Positions 54,541 through 64,000 of a DNA stretch of 64,000 nt are shown in pieces (position 1 is the stretch's first letter; each line of letters opens with the position of its first letter). A model generated the notes under the pieces. The model worked only from the letters and a program-made list of their open reading frames with translations, had not been told where the DNA came from and did not search any database. This DNA comes from Anomaloglossus baeobatrachus. Its lineage: Eukaryota; Chordata; Amphibia; Anura; Aromobatidae. Made by a program: the position numbers and the translations under genes. The stretch spans positions 72,375,908 to 72,439,907 of the forward strand of contig NC_134353.1 of the NCBI RefSeq assembly GCF_048569485.1. The letters run 5' to 3'.

Positions 54541-54747
54541 CATTGCAAAGGAGCGGGTCTCCTGTCGTTGTAATGTCCATTCTGCAAAGAATGGGCGAAA
54601 AAATTTACCACTGGGGGTATACCTGAAACAAAGACCTAACTATTGTAACGGTCATCATGATGGCGCATGAGGAGAAGGAGGAGCAGTCCAGCGATTATCC
54701 AAAGTCGAGAAGTGTACCCATGGGTGAGTGGAGGTACATGGCAAACT

Positions 54748-57700
54748 TTAAATTCCGCTCTCATTTGCTGGTGGTGTGGTGAAGTCTGGCCCAATCCAAC
54801 CCTTGTTCATCTTTATCAGAGTCAGCCTGTCAGCATTTTCAGTTGACAGGCGGGTGCGTTTATCTGTAATGATTCCACCTGCGGCACTAAAAACACGCTC
54901 TGACAAAACGCTAGCAGCAGGGCAGGCCAGGACTTCCAAGGCGTAGAGAGCCAATTCATGCCACGTGTCCAGCTTGGATACCCAATAATTGTAAGGCACA
55001 GAGGAATGTCGGAGTACAGTTGTTCGATCTGCAAGGTACTCCTTCAGCATCTGGGCAAACTTAGGATTTCTTGTGGCACTACCCCGCACCTCAGGGGCTG
55101 TGGTACGTGAGGGGCTGAGAAAACTGTCCCACATCTTAAAGACTGTTCCCCTACCTCTGGCGGATTGGACTTGTGCCTCTCTCGGCTGTACGCCTCGGTT
55201 GTCCACTGATTCCTGACCTATGCCGCTAGCGTTTTGTGAGGGGAATGCTTTGCCTACTTCCGTGAGTATGGCCTTCCGAAACTGCTGCATTTTGGTTGAC
55301 CTCTCATCCACGGGAATAAGAGACAAAAAGTTCTCCTTGTAGCGTGGGTCTAACAGTGTTACCAACCAGTAATGATTGTCGGCCAAGATGTTCTTAACGC
55401 GAGGGTCACGAGACAGGCAGCTTACCATAAAGTCAGCCATGTGCGCCAGACTCTTAACAGCCAGGACTTCAGTAGCCTGACCAACAAGATGACTGAACAT
55501 GCTGTCCTCCTCCTCCTCCTCCTCCTCCTCCTCCTCCTCATCTACCCTGTCCTCTGGCCAGCCACGCTGAATCGAGGATATGACTGGTGTGCATGTCATA
55601 TCCTCAATTTGGCCGGAGAGTTGCTCCATGTCTTCATCCTCCTCCTCGTCATAGTCCTCCACTGCACGTTGTGATGAGACGAGGCTGGGCTGTGTGTTAT
55701 CACCCACACCCACTACTGTTTCTTGCTGCAACTCATCGCGCTCCGCCTGCAATGCATCATGTTTGTTTTTCAGCAGGGACCGTTTTAGAAGGCAGAGTAG
55801 CGGTATGGTGACGCTAATAATGGCGTCATCACCACTCACCATCTTGGTGGAGTCCTCAAAGTTTTGGAGGATGGTACATAGGTCTGACATCCATCTCCAC
55901 TCCTCAGGTGTTATGTGTGGAGTTTGACCCATTTCCCGACGGCTTAGGTGATGCAGGTACTCAACAACTGCCCTCTTCTGCTCACATATCCTGACCAACA
56001 TGTGCAGAGTTGAATTCCAACGCGTGGGGACATCACACACCAGTCTGTGAGCCGGAAGATGCAAACGGCGCTGAAAGCCGGCAAGGCCGGCTGAAGCAGT
56101 AGGTGACTTTCGAAAATGTGCAGACAGGCGGCGAACTTTTACCAGCAGATCAGACAGCTCTGGGTATGACTTTATAAACCGCTGAACCACGAGGTTGAGC
56201 ACATGGGCCACGCATGGAACATGTGTCAGCTGGCCTCGCCTCAAAGCCGCCACCAGGTTCCGGCCATTGTCACAAACGACCTTTCCTGGCTTTAGGTTCA
56301 GAGGTGTGAGCCAGTGATCTGCCTGCTGTTTCAGAGCTGTCCACAGCTCTTCTGCATTGTGGGGTTTGTCACCTATGCAGATTAGCTTCAGCACAGCCTG
56401 TTGCCGCTTCGCCGAGGCAGTGCTGCAGTGCTTCCAGCTTGTGACTGGTGTGGAGGGCACAGTGGATGAGGATGCGCAGGAGGAGGAGGAGGCTGAAGAG
56501 CATGACATTCCGGAGCTGTAGAGTGTGGGTGAAACACTGACTGAGGTAGGGCCTGCAAACCTTGGTGTGGGAAGGACGTGTTCCGTCCCTCGCTCAGACT
56601 GGGTCCCAGCTTCCACAATATTAACCCAGTGTGCCGTCAACGAGATGTAGCGGCCTTGCCCACAAGCACTTGTCCACGTGTCTGTGGTTAGGTGGACTTT
56701 GGGTGAAACAGCGTTGTTCAGGGCACGTGTGATGTTTTGTGACACGTGGTTATGCAACGCGGGGACGGCACACCGGGAGAAATAGTGGCGGCTGGGGACC
56801 GAGTAACGTGGGACAGCTGCCGCCATCAGGTCACGGAATGCTTCTGTCTCCACCAGCCTAAAAGGCAACATTTCCAGCGCAAGCAGTCGCGAAATGTTAG
56901 CATTTAGAACTGTGGCATGTGGGGTGTTGGCAGTGTATTTGCGCCTGCGTTCAAAGGTTTGCTCAATGGATAACTGAACGCTGCGCTGGGACAAGGACGT
57001 GCTTGATGATGGTGTTCTTTCTGCGTAGGCAACTGCAGGTGCAGGAGTGGAGGAGGCTTGTTCGCAGGCAGCATGGACAGAGGATTGGCTCGCATGCACA
57101 ACCAGCGAAGACGTAGCAGTGACATCAGCAAGCACTGCTCCTCGACTCTGTTGTACTTCCCACAAAGTCGGGTGCTTGGCTGACATGTGCCTGATCATGC
57201 TGGTGGTGGTCAGGCTGCTAGTTTTGGTACCCCTGCTGATGCTGGCACGGCAGGTGTTGCAAATGGCCTTTTTTGAATCATCTGGATCCAACTTAAAAAA
57301 CTGCCAGACTCGTGAAGACCTAACATTTGTACAGGCACCTTGTGTCGTCGTGTTGTTACGGGGAACGGTTGCCTGACTTCTGCCTGGGGCCACCACCCTG
57401 CTTCTTACTGCCTGTTGTGATGCTACGCCTCCCTCCCCCTGTGCACTGCTGTCCTCGCTCTGCATATCCTCCTGCCAGGTTGGGTCAGTTACTGGATCAT
57501 CCACCACGTCGTCTTCCTCTTCCGCACCCTGCTCCTCCTCCTGACTTGCTGACAATTGTGTCTCATCATCGTCCACCACTTGTTGAGACACGTTGCCAAC
57601 TTCGTGAGAACGTGGCTGCTCAAATATTTGGCTATCTGTACAGACGATCTCCTCATGACCCACTTCAATATGAGCTGGCGAGAGGCCAGAATGTGTGAAT

Positions 57701-58095
57701 GGAAACGTGAACAGCTCTTCCGAGTGTCCAAGTGTGGGATCATTAATGTCCGAGGAGGACGTGTACTCAGCCTGGTGGTAGGAAGGAGGATCAGGTTCAG
57801 AAATGTGCGGTGCAGTATCACGGCTACTGACACTTGACCGTGTGGAAGACAGAGTGTTTGTGGTGGTGCCAATCTGACTGGAAGCATTATCCGCTATCCA
57901 ACTAACAACCTGTTGACACTGGTCTTGGTTCAAGAGCGGTGTACTGCTGCGGTCCCCAAGAATTTGGGACAGGACGTGCGAGCGACTAGATGTGGCCCTT
58001 TGTTGTGGCGAAATTAGAGCTTGCCCACGACCTCGGCCTCTGCCTGCACCACCATCACGTCCACTTCCTTGTTCCTTGCCAATGCCCTTGCGCAT
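54748..58095 (-). CDS. hAT transposase with BED zinc finger
   Basis: Uninterrupted 1,115-codon frame starting MRKGIGKEQGSGRDGGAGRG. This ATG is chosen because codons before it lie in the upstream repeat and open only with GTG. Residues 1-255 are Gly/Arg-, Ser- and acid-rich and low in complexity. A BED finger spans about 260-310 (VWQFFKLD, C279, C282, H303, H308). The RNase H-like domain shows LTTDTWTSACGQGRYISLTA, VCDNGRNLVAA and VPCVAHVLNLVVQRF, then LLDPRYKENFL. The C-terminal dimerisation block is CPAASVLSERVFSAAGGIIT followed by TRLSTENADRLTLIKMN. A Glu run (about ten residues) comes from a CTC microsatellite near 55510. Typical hAT transposases are 600-800 residues, so the extra length is the N-terminal extension and acidic inserts. 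It would cut and paste hAT elements; the full frame makes activity possible. Confidence 0.92.
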   Translation of the reverse strand: MRKGIGKEQGSGRDGGAGRGRGRGQALISPQQRATSSRSHVLSQILGDRSSTPLLNQDQCQQVVSWIADNASSQIGTTTNTLSSTRSSVSSRDTAPHISEPDPPSYHQAEYTSSSDINDPTLGHSEELFTFPFTHSGLSPAHIEVGHEEIVCTDSQIFEQPRSHEVGNVSQQVVDDDETQLSASQEEEQGAEEEDDVVDDPVTDPTWQEDMQSEDSSAQGEGGVASQQAVRSRVVAPGRSQATVPRNNTTTQGACTNVRSSRVWQFFKLDPDDSKKAICNTCRASISRGTKTSSLTTTSMIRHMSAKHPTLWEVQQSRGAVLADVTATSSLVVHASQSSVHAACEQASSTPAPAVAYAERTPSSSTSLSQRSVQLSIEQTFERRRKYTANTPHATVLNANISRLLALEMLPFRLVETEAFRDLMAAAVPRYSVPSRHYFSRCAVPALHNHVSQNITRALNNAVSPKVHLTTDTWTSACGQGRYISLTAHWVNIVEAGTQSERGTEHVLPTPRFAGPTSVSVSPTLYSSGMSCSSASSSSCASSSTVPSTPVTSWKHCSTASAKRQQAVLKLICIGDKPHNAEELWTALKQQADHWLTPLNLKPGKVVCDNGRNLVAALRRGQLTHVPCVAHVLNLVVQRFIKSYPELSDLLVKVRRLSAHFRKSPTASAGLAGFQRRLHLPAHRLVCDVPTRWNSTLHMLVRICEQKRAVVEYLHHLSRREMGQTPHITPEEWRWMSDLCTILQNFEDSTKMVSGDDAIISVTIPLLCLLKRSLLKNKHDALQAERDELQQETVVGVGDNTQPSLVSSQRAVEDYDEEEDEDMEQLSGQIEDMTCTPVISSIQRGWPEDRVDEEEEEEEEEEEDSMFSHLVGQATEVLAVKSLAHMADFMVSCLSRDPRVKNILADNHYWLVTLLDPRYKENFLSLIPVDERSTKMQQFRKAILTEVGKAFPSQNASGIGQESVDNRGVQPREAQVQSARGRGTVFKMWDSFLSPSRTTAPEVRGSATRNPKFAQMLKEYLADRTTVLRHSSVPYNYWVSKLDTWHELALYALEVLACPAASVLSERVFSAAGGIITDKRTRLSTENADRLTLIKMNKGWIGPDFTTPPANESGI

Positions 58096-58104
58096 TTTGC
58101 AATG

Positions 58105-59570
58105 CTGTGCACTGCTGACGTGTATATTCACTACTTGTGCGTTATATAATAGTTTGGTAAACGCACACCAGTGCACCTGTACGCTGCCACCAACAGGCAC
58201 ACACGTGCGGTTTTAAAAACCAAGCACGGACGCAATAATAACCTAACACAGGTTTTAGGAGCAAAAATTAAGAACTCTGACACTATCAGCCACTGCTGAC
58301 TGACGTGTATTATACACTACACTTGTGCGTTATATAATAGTTTGGTAAACGCACACCAGTGCACCTGTACGCTGCCACCAACAGGCACACACGTGCGGTT
58401 TTAAAAACCAAGCACGGACGCAATAATAACCTAACACAGGTTTTAGGAGCAAAAATTAAGAACTCTGACACTATCAGCCACTGCTGACTGACGTGTATTA
58501 TACACTACACTTGTGCGTTATATAATAGTTTGGTAAACGCACACCAGTGCACCTGTACGCTGCCACCAACAGGCACACACGTGCGGTTTTAAAAACCAAG
58601 CACGGACGCAATAATAACCTAACACAGGTTTTAGGAGCAAAAATTAAGAACTCTGACACTATCAGCCACTGCTGACTGACGTGTATTATACACTACACTT
58701 GTGCGTTATATAATAGTTTGGTAAACGCACACCAGTGCACCTGTACGCTGCCACCAACAGGCACACACGTGCGGTTTTAAAAACCAAGCACGGACGCAAT
58801 AATAACCTAACACAGGTTTTAGGAGCAAAAATTAAGAACTCTGACACTATCAGCCACTGCTGACTGACGTGTATTATACACTACACTTGTGCGTTATATA
58901 ATAGTTTGGTAAACGCACACCAGTGCACCTGTACGCTGCCACCAACAGGCACACACGTGCGGTTTTAAAAACCAAGCACGGACGCAATAATAACCTAACA
59001 CAGGTTTTAGGAGCAAAAATTAAGAACTCTGACACTATCAGCCACTGCTGACTGACGTGTATTATACACTACACTTGTGCGTTATATAATAGTTTGGTAA
59101 ACGCACACCAGTGCACCTGTACGCTGCCACCAACAGGCACACACGTGCGGTTTTAAAAACCAAGCACGGACGCAATAATAACCTAACACAGGTTTTAGGA
59201 GCAAAAATTAAGAACTCTGACACTATCAGCCACTGCTGACTGACGTGTATTATACACTACACTTGTGCGTTATATAATAGTTTGGTAAACGCACACCAGT
59301 GCACCTGTACGCTGCCACCAACAGGCACACACGTGCGGTTTTAAAAACCAAGCACGGACGCAATAATAACCTAACACAGGTTTTAGGAGCAAAAATTAAG
59401 AACTCTGACACTATCAGCCACTGCTGACTGACGTGTATTATACACTACACTTGTGCGTTATATAATAGTTTGGTAAACGCACACCAGTGCACCTGTACGC
59501 TGCCACCAACAGGCACACACGTGCGGTTTTAAAAACCAAGCACGGACGCAATAATAACCTACTAACAGGT
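58105..59570. repeat. 188-bp tandem array upstream of the transposase
   Basis: Seven full copies plus partial edges of a 188-bp unit. ACACGTGCGGTTTTAAAAAC begins at 58201, 58389, 58577, 58765, 58953, 59141, 59329 and 59517, and the copies look identical by eye. Each unit has TTATATAAC on the minus strand, so the array occupies the promoter/5' UTR side of the transposase gene. Confidence 0.95.
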
Positions 59571-60258
59571 TTTTTTGGGGAGCGACAATTACAGTACAGA
59601 CAAGTCAGACACTATCTGGACTGTTTTACACTGTGTACACCAGCCCCAGATATGAAGGCTGGTATACGGTCACCACTACCCTGCCTGCCTGCCTGCCTGT
59701 ATACTGCTACAATAGTCCTGACAAGGACTCTTTTGGTCACTAGCCTGTATTCAGACCTGGCTATACCCTGCCTGTATATAGCAACAATAGTCCTGAGAAG
59801 GACTCTGCTACTGTACTCCGACCTGGCTATACCCTGCCTGCCTGTATACAACTAGAATAGTCCTGAGAAGGACTTTTGGTCACACTGTTTGCAGCCCTGC
59901 AACTGAAAAAGCTATAAAGGGCCGCAAAGCTTTCCCTGAATCAGCGACACTCTCCCTACACTCACTGTCAGAATAGCTGTGAGCAGAGCACAGCGCGCCG
60001 GCCGATATAAAGGCTCGGTGACGCTGTGCAGGCCGGCCAATCACTGCAATTCCACAACTAACAGGGCTGTGGCATTGCAGTGGTCTGCCAGCCAATCCCT
60101 GCATGAGGGCTGGCTCTCAAAAGAGCGCCAACATGCAGAAATGAAGACCACGAGTAAAGCACGAGTATCGCGAGATTACTCGGTCCCCGCCGAGCAGCCC
60201 GAGTACAGTGATACTCGTGCGAGTACCGAGTAGTGACAAGCATGCTCGCTCATCACTA
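59571..60258. other. hAT 5' subterminal region
   Basis: A short three-fold imperfect repeat (ACAATAGTCCTGA, AAGGACTCT; near 59710, 59790 and 59855) and CTCGTG/CGAGTA motifs next to the terminus (60150-60230). No gene. Confidence 0.6.
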
Positions 60259-60266
60259 TTTCTGAC

Positions 60267-61630
60267 CTAGTCTTGTCGAGCTCTGCCATGAGAATGTTTT
60301 CTGCTTCTTTGTAGTCCTTGTAGTATACAAACGAGCCATTGGGGTTTCTAACTTTCAGTGTAGCAGGGTATAATAGCTGGCACTTTACTTTTTTGTTGTA
60401 CAGAAATGAGCAAATTTTGGTAAATTCTTTTCTCCTTCTGGATACTTCTGCTGAATAATCCCCAAAAATTAGCAGTCTGTTGCCTTGATATTGTAGTGGA
60501 CGCTTTCGTTCTCTAAAGGCCCTCAATATTTCCTCCTTATGCTTATAATCAAGGTATTTGACAATCACCTGCCTGGCTCTTATCGGGGTATTCTTGTTTG
60601 AGTTTTGGCCCTCTCCCTTATTCGCCTCCTGGTGTCTCAGTGGACCCACTCTGTGGGCTCTTTCAACTCTGAATTTCGCCTTTATGCCCAGGGCCTGCGG
60701 TAGCTCCAACTCGCATATATTATCCAACTGTCCAATCGATACAGACTCTGGCAACCCGACTATACGTAGGTTGTTTCGTCTCGATCTGTTTTCCAAATCG
60801 TCTGCTTTATCCTTCAAGTATTCATTAGATTTTGCTAGAGCTGCTATTTGTGCCTGCATAGCCAGTATTGTCTCCTCGGAGTCAGATATTCTCTGCTCTG
60901 ATTCTGCCAGTCTAGAGGCATGGGCATTTATCTGTTTTTGCATATTAGCTAATGATGTTTGTATGGCTGCCTCAATAGCCACTTTAACCTCTTTTGACAA
61001 GTGTGATGTCACTTCTTCAGCCAGTTTTTTATAGTCCACATTAAGCTTTTGTGTGTACTTGTCTTGGCCTGCAGGTGGTGCTGTTTTCTTAGTTCTCTTT
61101 GTCTGGACTGGGCCACCACCTCCATCCCCCAATAGCTTGCAGGCTTGTGATGTTGGTGTAGTAGGCTGCTTTTTGTTTCCTTTGGAAGGGGTACTATGAA
61201 TTCTTGCATTTGACTTCCTGTGAGTCTGAGTGGGATTAATCTCCCTGTGCTGTTTGTCAGTTTCATCCTCCAACACTGCTGTGTCTCTGAGCTGCCCTGC
61301 TTTGTCTGCATCTTCTCTCCCCTCTGCCTCCATATCTCCTTCATCCTCCCATTGCGATCCACCGTCATCAGTCCCCTGCATCCACCTCTCTCCTGCTGTG
61401 TCCTCCTGTGACTCCTCGCTCATATCTTCCTTATCTCCTGTCTCCTCGCTCATATCTCCCTTATCTCTCCCCTTCCAGCTCTGTGTTTGCTTTTCTGTGT
61501 CTCTCACCATGCGTTCAGGCTCCTCCCCCATCAGGCTCGGCGCCATTATCTTATCTTCTCCTCTGTCCATATCAAAGCTTCTCCAGGCTGATTCACCGCT
61601 CCCAGCACTTCTCAGGAGGTACCTTTCCAT
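60267..61630 (-). pseudogene. L1 ORF1, 5' part (RNA-binding protein)
   Basis: It starts MERYLLRSAGSGESAWRSFD. An acidic, charged N-terminal third (DKGDMSEETGDKEDMSEES) is followed by a coiled coil (about codons 215-285: HASRLAESEQRISDSEETIL). Then comes the L1 ORF1 RRM signature DLENRSRRNNLRIVGLPESV, and a C-terminal domain with ERAHRVGP, ARQVIVKYLDYKHKEEILRA and NRLLIFGDYSAEVSRRRKEF. The product is the trimeric RNA-packaging protein of the L1 ribonucleoprotein. The frame is open from ATG to the hAT insertion at codon ~455; the tail is at 52433-52634. No other lesion seen. Confidence 0.9.
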
Positions 61631-61773
61631 AGCTGTCTGCTTTAGGTAACCTCCTGTGCTGCTCTCTGTTTGGTGGCTCGTCCGGGGGGTCTGTTTTTAG
61701 TCGGTTTCTGTGAGGGGTGGCAGGAGATTCTCCTCTAAGCTTCCACCTCAGCCAGGACAGGAACAGGAAGTCC
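61631..61773 (-). other. L1 5' UTR, short
   Basis: About 140 bp between the L1 5' edge and the ORF1 ATG, shorter than mammalian L1 5' UTRs. Either a native short UTR or slight 5' truncation. Confidence 0.6.
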
Positions 61774-61787
61774 AGCCCAGCAATTTT
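61774..61787. repeat. L1 target-site duplication, right
   Basis: AGCCCAGCAATTTT, identical to 47497-47510. Confidence 0.85.
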
Positions 61788-61940
61788 AACCTTGGGGCTT
61801 TTATACTTCTGTGCATTTCCATAAATCAAAGTAGCCTCCGCCCCTATATCAATTAAAGTGGGGACTCTTTGAACATCCCCCCTTTCCAATGAATTTGCAA
61901 ATTTACATAGGGACGTTCATCACTTTTTATCCAAATAGGG
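61788..61940 (-). other. Protease region of the fossil retrovirus
   Basis: Contains the block TLIDIGAEATLIYG, matching the active-site neighbourhood of retroviral aspartic proteases. The L1 inserted just downstream of it; protease/pol sequence resumes on the far side of the L1. Confidence 0.7.
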
Positions 61941-62640
61941 GCTTGGCTGGCTACCTATGCATCACTATCTGATGCAGACTATAGCTCGTGAGTAGGGGCA
62001 GATTCTGCCACACTCTTCCCCACTTGCTCTGTACCCAAGCGCTTCAAGATATCATCTATCTCATTTTGGGAAAAATCTTCCACAGTCATTCGACTGCGAA
62101 TATGAGGTTTTACATCCTCTACCTAGATGGGCTGTCCATCCTCATCATATTGAGGATTTCCCCCACCGTCCCGTGCTTGGACTCGTGTTGTTTCATATTC
62201 TGCTCTTTCAGATCTCTTTTTAATGGATTTCACAGTAATCCTCCCGGGTGGATCAATAATAGGATCTGGGAAAGCTTCCCAGTCCTCATCAGAGAAGGTG
62301 GTATTCCACACATCCCCATCCCAATGATCCAGATCCCAGGCTACAGAGGCTGATGCAATACTTTTATGCACCTTTTCTTTGTTAACTCTACCTCTTCATT
62401 TTTTATTCTTGTTTTGAGCTACCTTTACTGCAGCTTTTTCTGCAACATTCTGATAATGTTCCAGCTTGTCACAGAGTAAGCGAGTATTACATTCTAACAC
62501 CACTTTTTGTTCTCCGATCTCAACTACTTTTTGTTCCATTTGTGAACTCTTTCTTTGTATATTAGTATTCCGCTCATGCATAACTCGGTAGGCACTGAGT
62601 AAAATCAACATACATCGTTGTAAAGACACTACATCACCCG
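61941..62640 (-). other. Gag-like region of the fossil retrovirus
   Basis: Two neighbouring frames: a charged coiled-coil-like segment (EQKVVEIGEQKVVLECNTRL) and an acidic, proline-containing segment (DEDWEAFPDPIIDPPGRITV). Position upstream of the protease supports gag; no zinc knuckle or major homology region was recognised. Confidence 0.45.
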
Positions 62641-64000
62641 CCTTGCGGGGACCCGAATGAGTACAGAAACAACATCATGGGGTTCTGAGGCTGACGCCCA
62701 ATTGTGTCTCCTCAATGAAACTGCATCACCTGCCTTTGCAGGGAAACTCTCGAGTAATTTAACAACATTGAGAGGCTAATTGCGTCTCCCCAATAAAACT
62801 GCATCACCTGCCTTTGCAGGGACCCCCCATGAGTACAGAAACAACATCATGGGGGGTTCCATCACCTGCCTTTTGCAGGGACCTCCATGAGTACAGAAAC
62901 AACATCATGGGAGGTTCCATCACCTGCCTTTGCAGGGACCCCCATGAGTACAGAAACAACATCATGGGGTTCTGATGCTGACGCCCAATTGCATCTCCCC
63001 AATGAAACTGCATCACCTGCTTTTGCAGGGACCCCCATGAGTACAGAAACAACATCATGGGGGGTTCCATCACCTGCCTTTGCAGGGACCCCCATAAGTA
63101 CAGAAACAACATCATGGGGGGTTCCATCACCTGCCTTTTGCAGGGACCTCCATGAGTACATAAACAACATCATGGGGTTCTGATGCTGACGCCCAATTGC
63201 ATCTCCCCAATGAAACTGCATCACCTGCCTTTGCAGGGACCCCCATGAGTACAGAAACAACATCATGGGGGGTTCCATCACCTGCCTTTTGCAGGGACCT
63301 CCATGAGTACAGAAACAACATCATGGGAGGTTCCATCACCTGCCTTTTGCAGGGACCTCCATGAGTACAGAAACAACATCATGGGAGGTTCCATCACCTG
63401 CCTTTGCAGGGACCCCCATGAGTACAGAAACAACATCATGGGGTTCTGATGCTGACGCCCAATTGCATCTCCCCAATGAAACTGCATCACCTGCTTTTGC
63501 AGGGACCCCCATGAGTACAGAAACAACATCATGGGGGGTTCCATCACCTGCCTTTGCAGGGACCCCCATAAGTACAGAAACAACATCATGGGGGGTTCCA
63601 TCACCTGCCTTTTGCAGGGACCTCCATGAGTACATAAACAACATCATGGGGTTCTGATGCTGACGCCCAATTGCATCTCCCCAATGAAACTGCATCACCT
63701 GCCTTTGCAGGGACCCCCATGAGTACAGAAACAACATCATGGGGGGTTCCATCACCTGCCTTTTGCAGGGACCTCCATGAGTACAGAAACAACATCATGG
63801 GAGGTTCCATCACCTGCCTTTGCAGGGACCCCCATGAGTACAGAAACAACATCATGGGGTTCTGATGCTGACGCCCAATTGCATCTCCCCAATGAAACTG
63901 CATCACCTGCCTTTGCAGGGACCCCCATGAGTACAGAAACAACATCATGGGGGGTTCCATCACCTGCCTTTTGCAGGGACCTCCTTGAGTACAGAAACAA
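62641..64000. repeat. 57-bp minisatellite with 474-bp higher-order period
   Basis: Units of about 57 bp (TTCCATCACCTGCCTTTGCA ... ACAGAAACAACATCATGGGG) alternate with longer units holding TTCTGATGCTGACGCCCAAT. The whole pattern repeats every 474 bp (for example 62887 and 63361). It continues past the window edge. It adjoins the gag-like region, so it may be an expanded leader or gag segment of the retrovirus. The open frames (MMLFLYSWGSLQ-type) are repeat translations. Confidence 0.93.

Larger units (their letters stand above)
52635..60258 (-). mobile_element. Large autonomous-type hAT transposon
   Basis: 7,624 bp with ends TAGTGATGAGCGAG and CTCGCTCATCACTA (perfect 14-bp inverted repeat), flanked by the 8-bp duplication TTTCTGAC (52627-52634 and 60259-60266), the signature of hAT insertion. 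It carries one transposase gene on the minus strand. A tandem array lies on each side of the gene. It is inserted in the C-terminal coding tail of L1 ORF1. The termini and the single open transposase frame suggest a recent insertion. Confidence 0.95.
47511..61773 (-). mobile_element. L1-like LINE, near full length, split by hAT
   Basis: Minus-strand LINE with poly(A) tail (T-run at 47505-47519), 3' UTR (47520-47824), ORF2, an A-rich inter-ORF region (51723-52432), ORF1 and a short 5' UTR (61631-61773), bounded by a 14-bp duplication. Without the hAT at 52635-60258 it is about 6.6 kb, the usual full length. It is L1-type by its two-ORF structure, the ORF1 coiled coil/RRM, the APE-type endonuclease and the C-terminal CCHC-like motif. 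Confidence 0.9.
40150..62640 (-). mobile_element. Endogenous retrovirus, fossil, heavily nested
   Basis: Minus-strand endogenous retrovirus with gag-like, protease, reverse transcriptase, RNase H, dUTPase and env-like parts and a probable 3' LTR at the left. The reverse transcriptase block resembles class III (ERV-L/spuma-like) elements, while the order RNase H then dUTPase recalls non-primate lentiviruses, so the family is uncertain. No integrase is recognised. It is broken, with many interruptions (roughly ten or more), and is split by an L1 LINE at 47511-61773. The 5' LTR is not seen and would lie beyond the window. Age: older than the L1, the hAT inside the L1 and the LTR-nested MITEs. 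Confidence 0.75.

Noticed and set aside
54748-58200. Transposase start upstream of 58095
   Set aside because: The extension to 58200 begins with GTG and its codons come from the first 188-bp repeat unit; the ATG at 58095 is preferred.
58105-59570. CRISPR-like array
   Set aside because: The 188-bp units are contiguous and identical with no variable spacers, and the context is a vertebrate hAT transposon.
62804-64000. Minus-strand frames MMLFLYSWGSLQ, considered as a membrane protein
   Set aside because: Each frame is a translation of the 57-bp tandem unit and repeats with the 474-bp period.

Overview
This window is repeat-dominated vertebrate nuclear DNA, most likely from a frog or another amphibian with a large genome. 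The evidence is a tRNA-derived SINE, CR1-like LINE ends, four Tc1/mariner copies, a large hAT transposon, an L1-like LINE with short 5' UTR, an endogenous retrovirus, Penelope-type hammerhead ribozyme sequence and many TIR-bounded MITEs with clean target-site duplications (TSDs). There is no bacterial gene organisation. I recognise no complete host protein gene. Nearly every long open frame outside the transposons lies on a tandem repeat whose unit happens to lack stop codons.

Layout, left part. 1-6.7 kb: a partial LTR-like sequence, a Tc1 transposase scrap, a small hAT-like MITE, then a minisatellite and a CR1 LINE end split by a SINE and by a young non-autonomous LTR retrotransposon on the minus strand. 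6.7-14.5 kb: a MITE with an internal minisatellite, then a TTAA-bounded element carrying a 4.5 kb CA-rich minisatellite, set inside another repeat. 14.5-16.5 kb: CR1 pieces alternating with a ~30-bp minisatellite. 16.6-22.9 kb: a transposon cluster joined by TA tracts. It includes two nearly identical 1,652-bp Tc1 copies facing each other, which form a giant inverted repeat. 23.2-27.1 kb: three more minisatellites, two of them inside one TIR-bounded element. 27.1-27.56 kb is GC-rich and is the only stretch that looks like a possible host promoter. 27.56-36.3 kb is an 8.7 kb satellite of a 31-bp unit.

Layout, right part. 36.3-40.1 kb holds MITEs, older repeats and, at 39.63 kb, a hammerhead ribozyme with every core base in place. 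From about 40.15 kb to the right end lies one deeply nested block. A minus-strand endogenous retrovirus (LTR, env-like, dUTPase, RNase H, RT, protease, gag-like parts) is split by an L1 LINE with a 14-bp TSD, and the L1 is split by a 7.6 kb hAT transposon with an 8-bp TSD. The hAT carries an uninterrupted 1,115-codon transposase with a BED zinc finger, flanked by a 188-bp tandem array upstream and a 236-bp higher-order array downstream. The retroviral LTR is itself split by MITEs that contain other MITEs. The window ends in a 474-bp higher-order tandem array.

By eye, tandem arrays make up about a third of the window. At least six of them lie inside, or directly abut, mobile elements. The most notable items are the hammerhead ribozyme, the hAT with its repeat-array flanks, the head-to-head Tc1 inverted pair, and the recurrent carriage of minisatellites by transposons.
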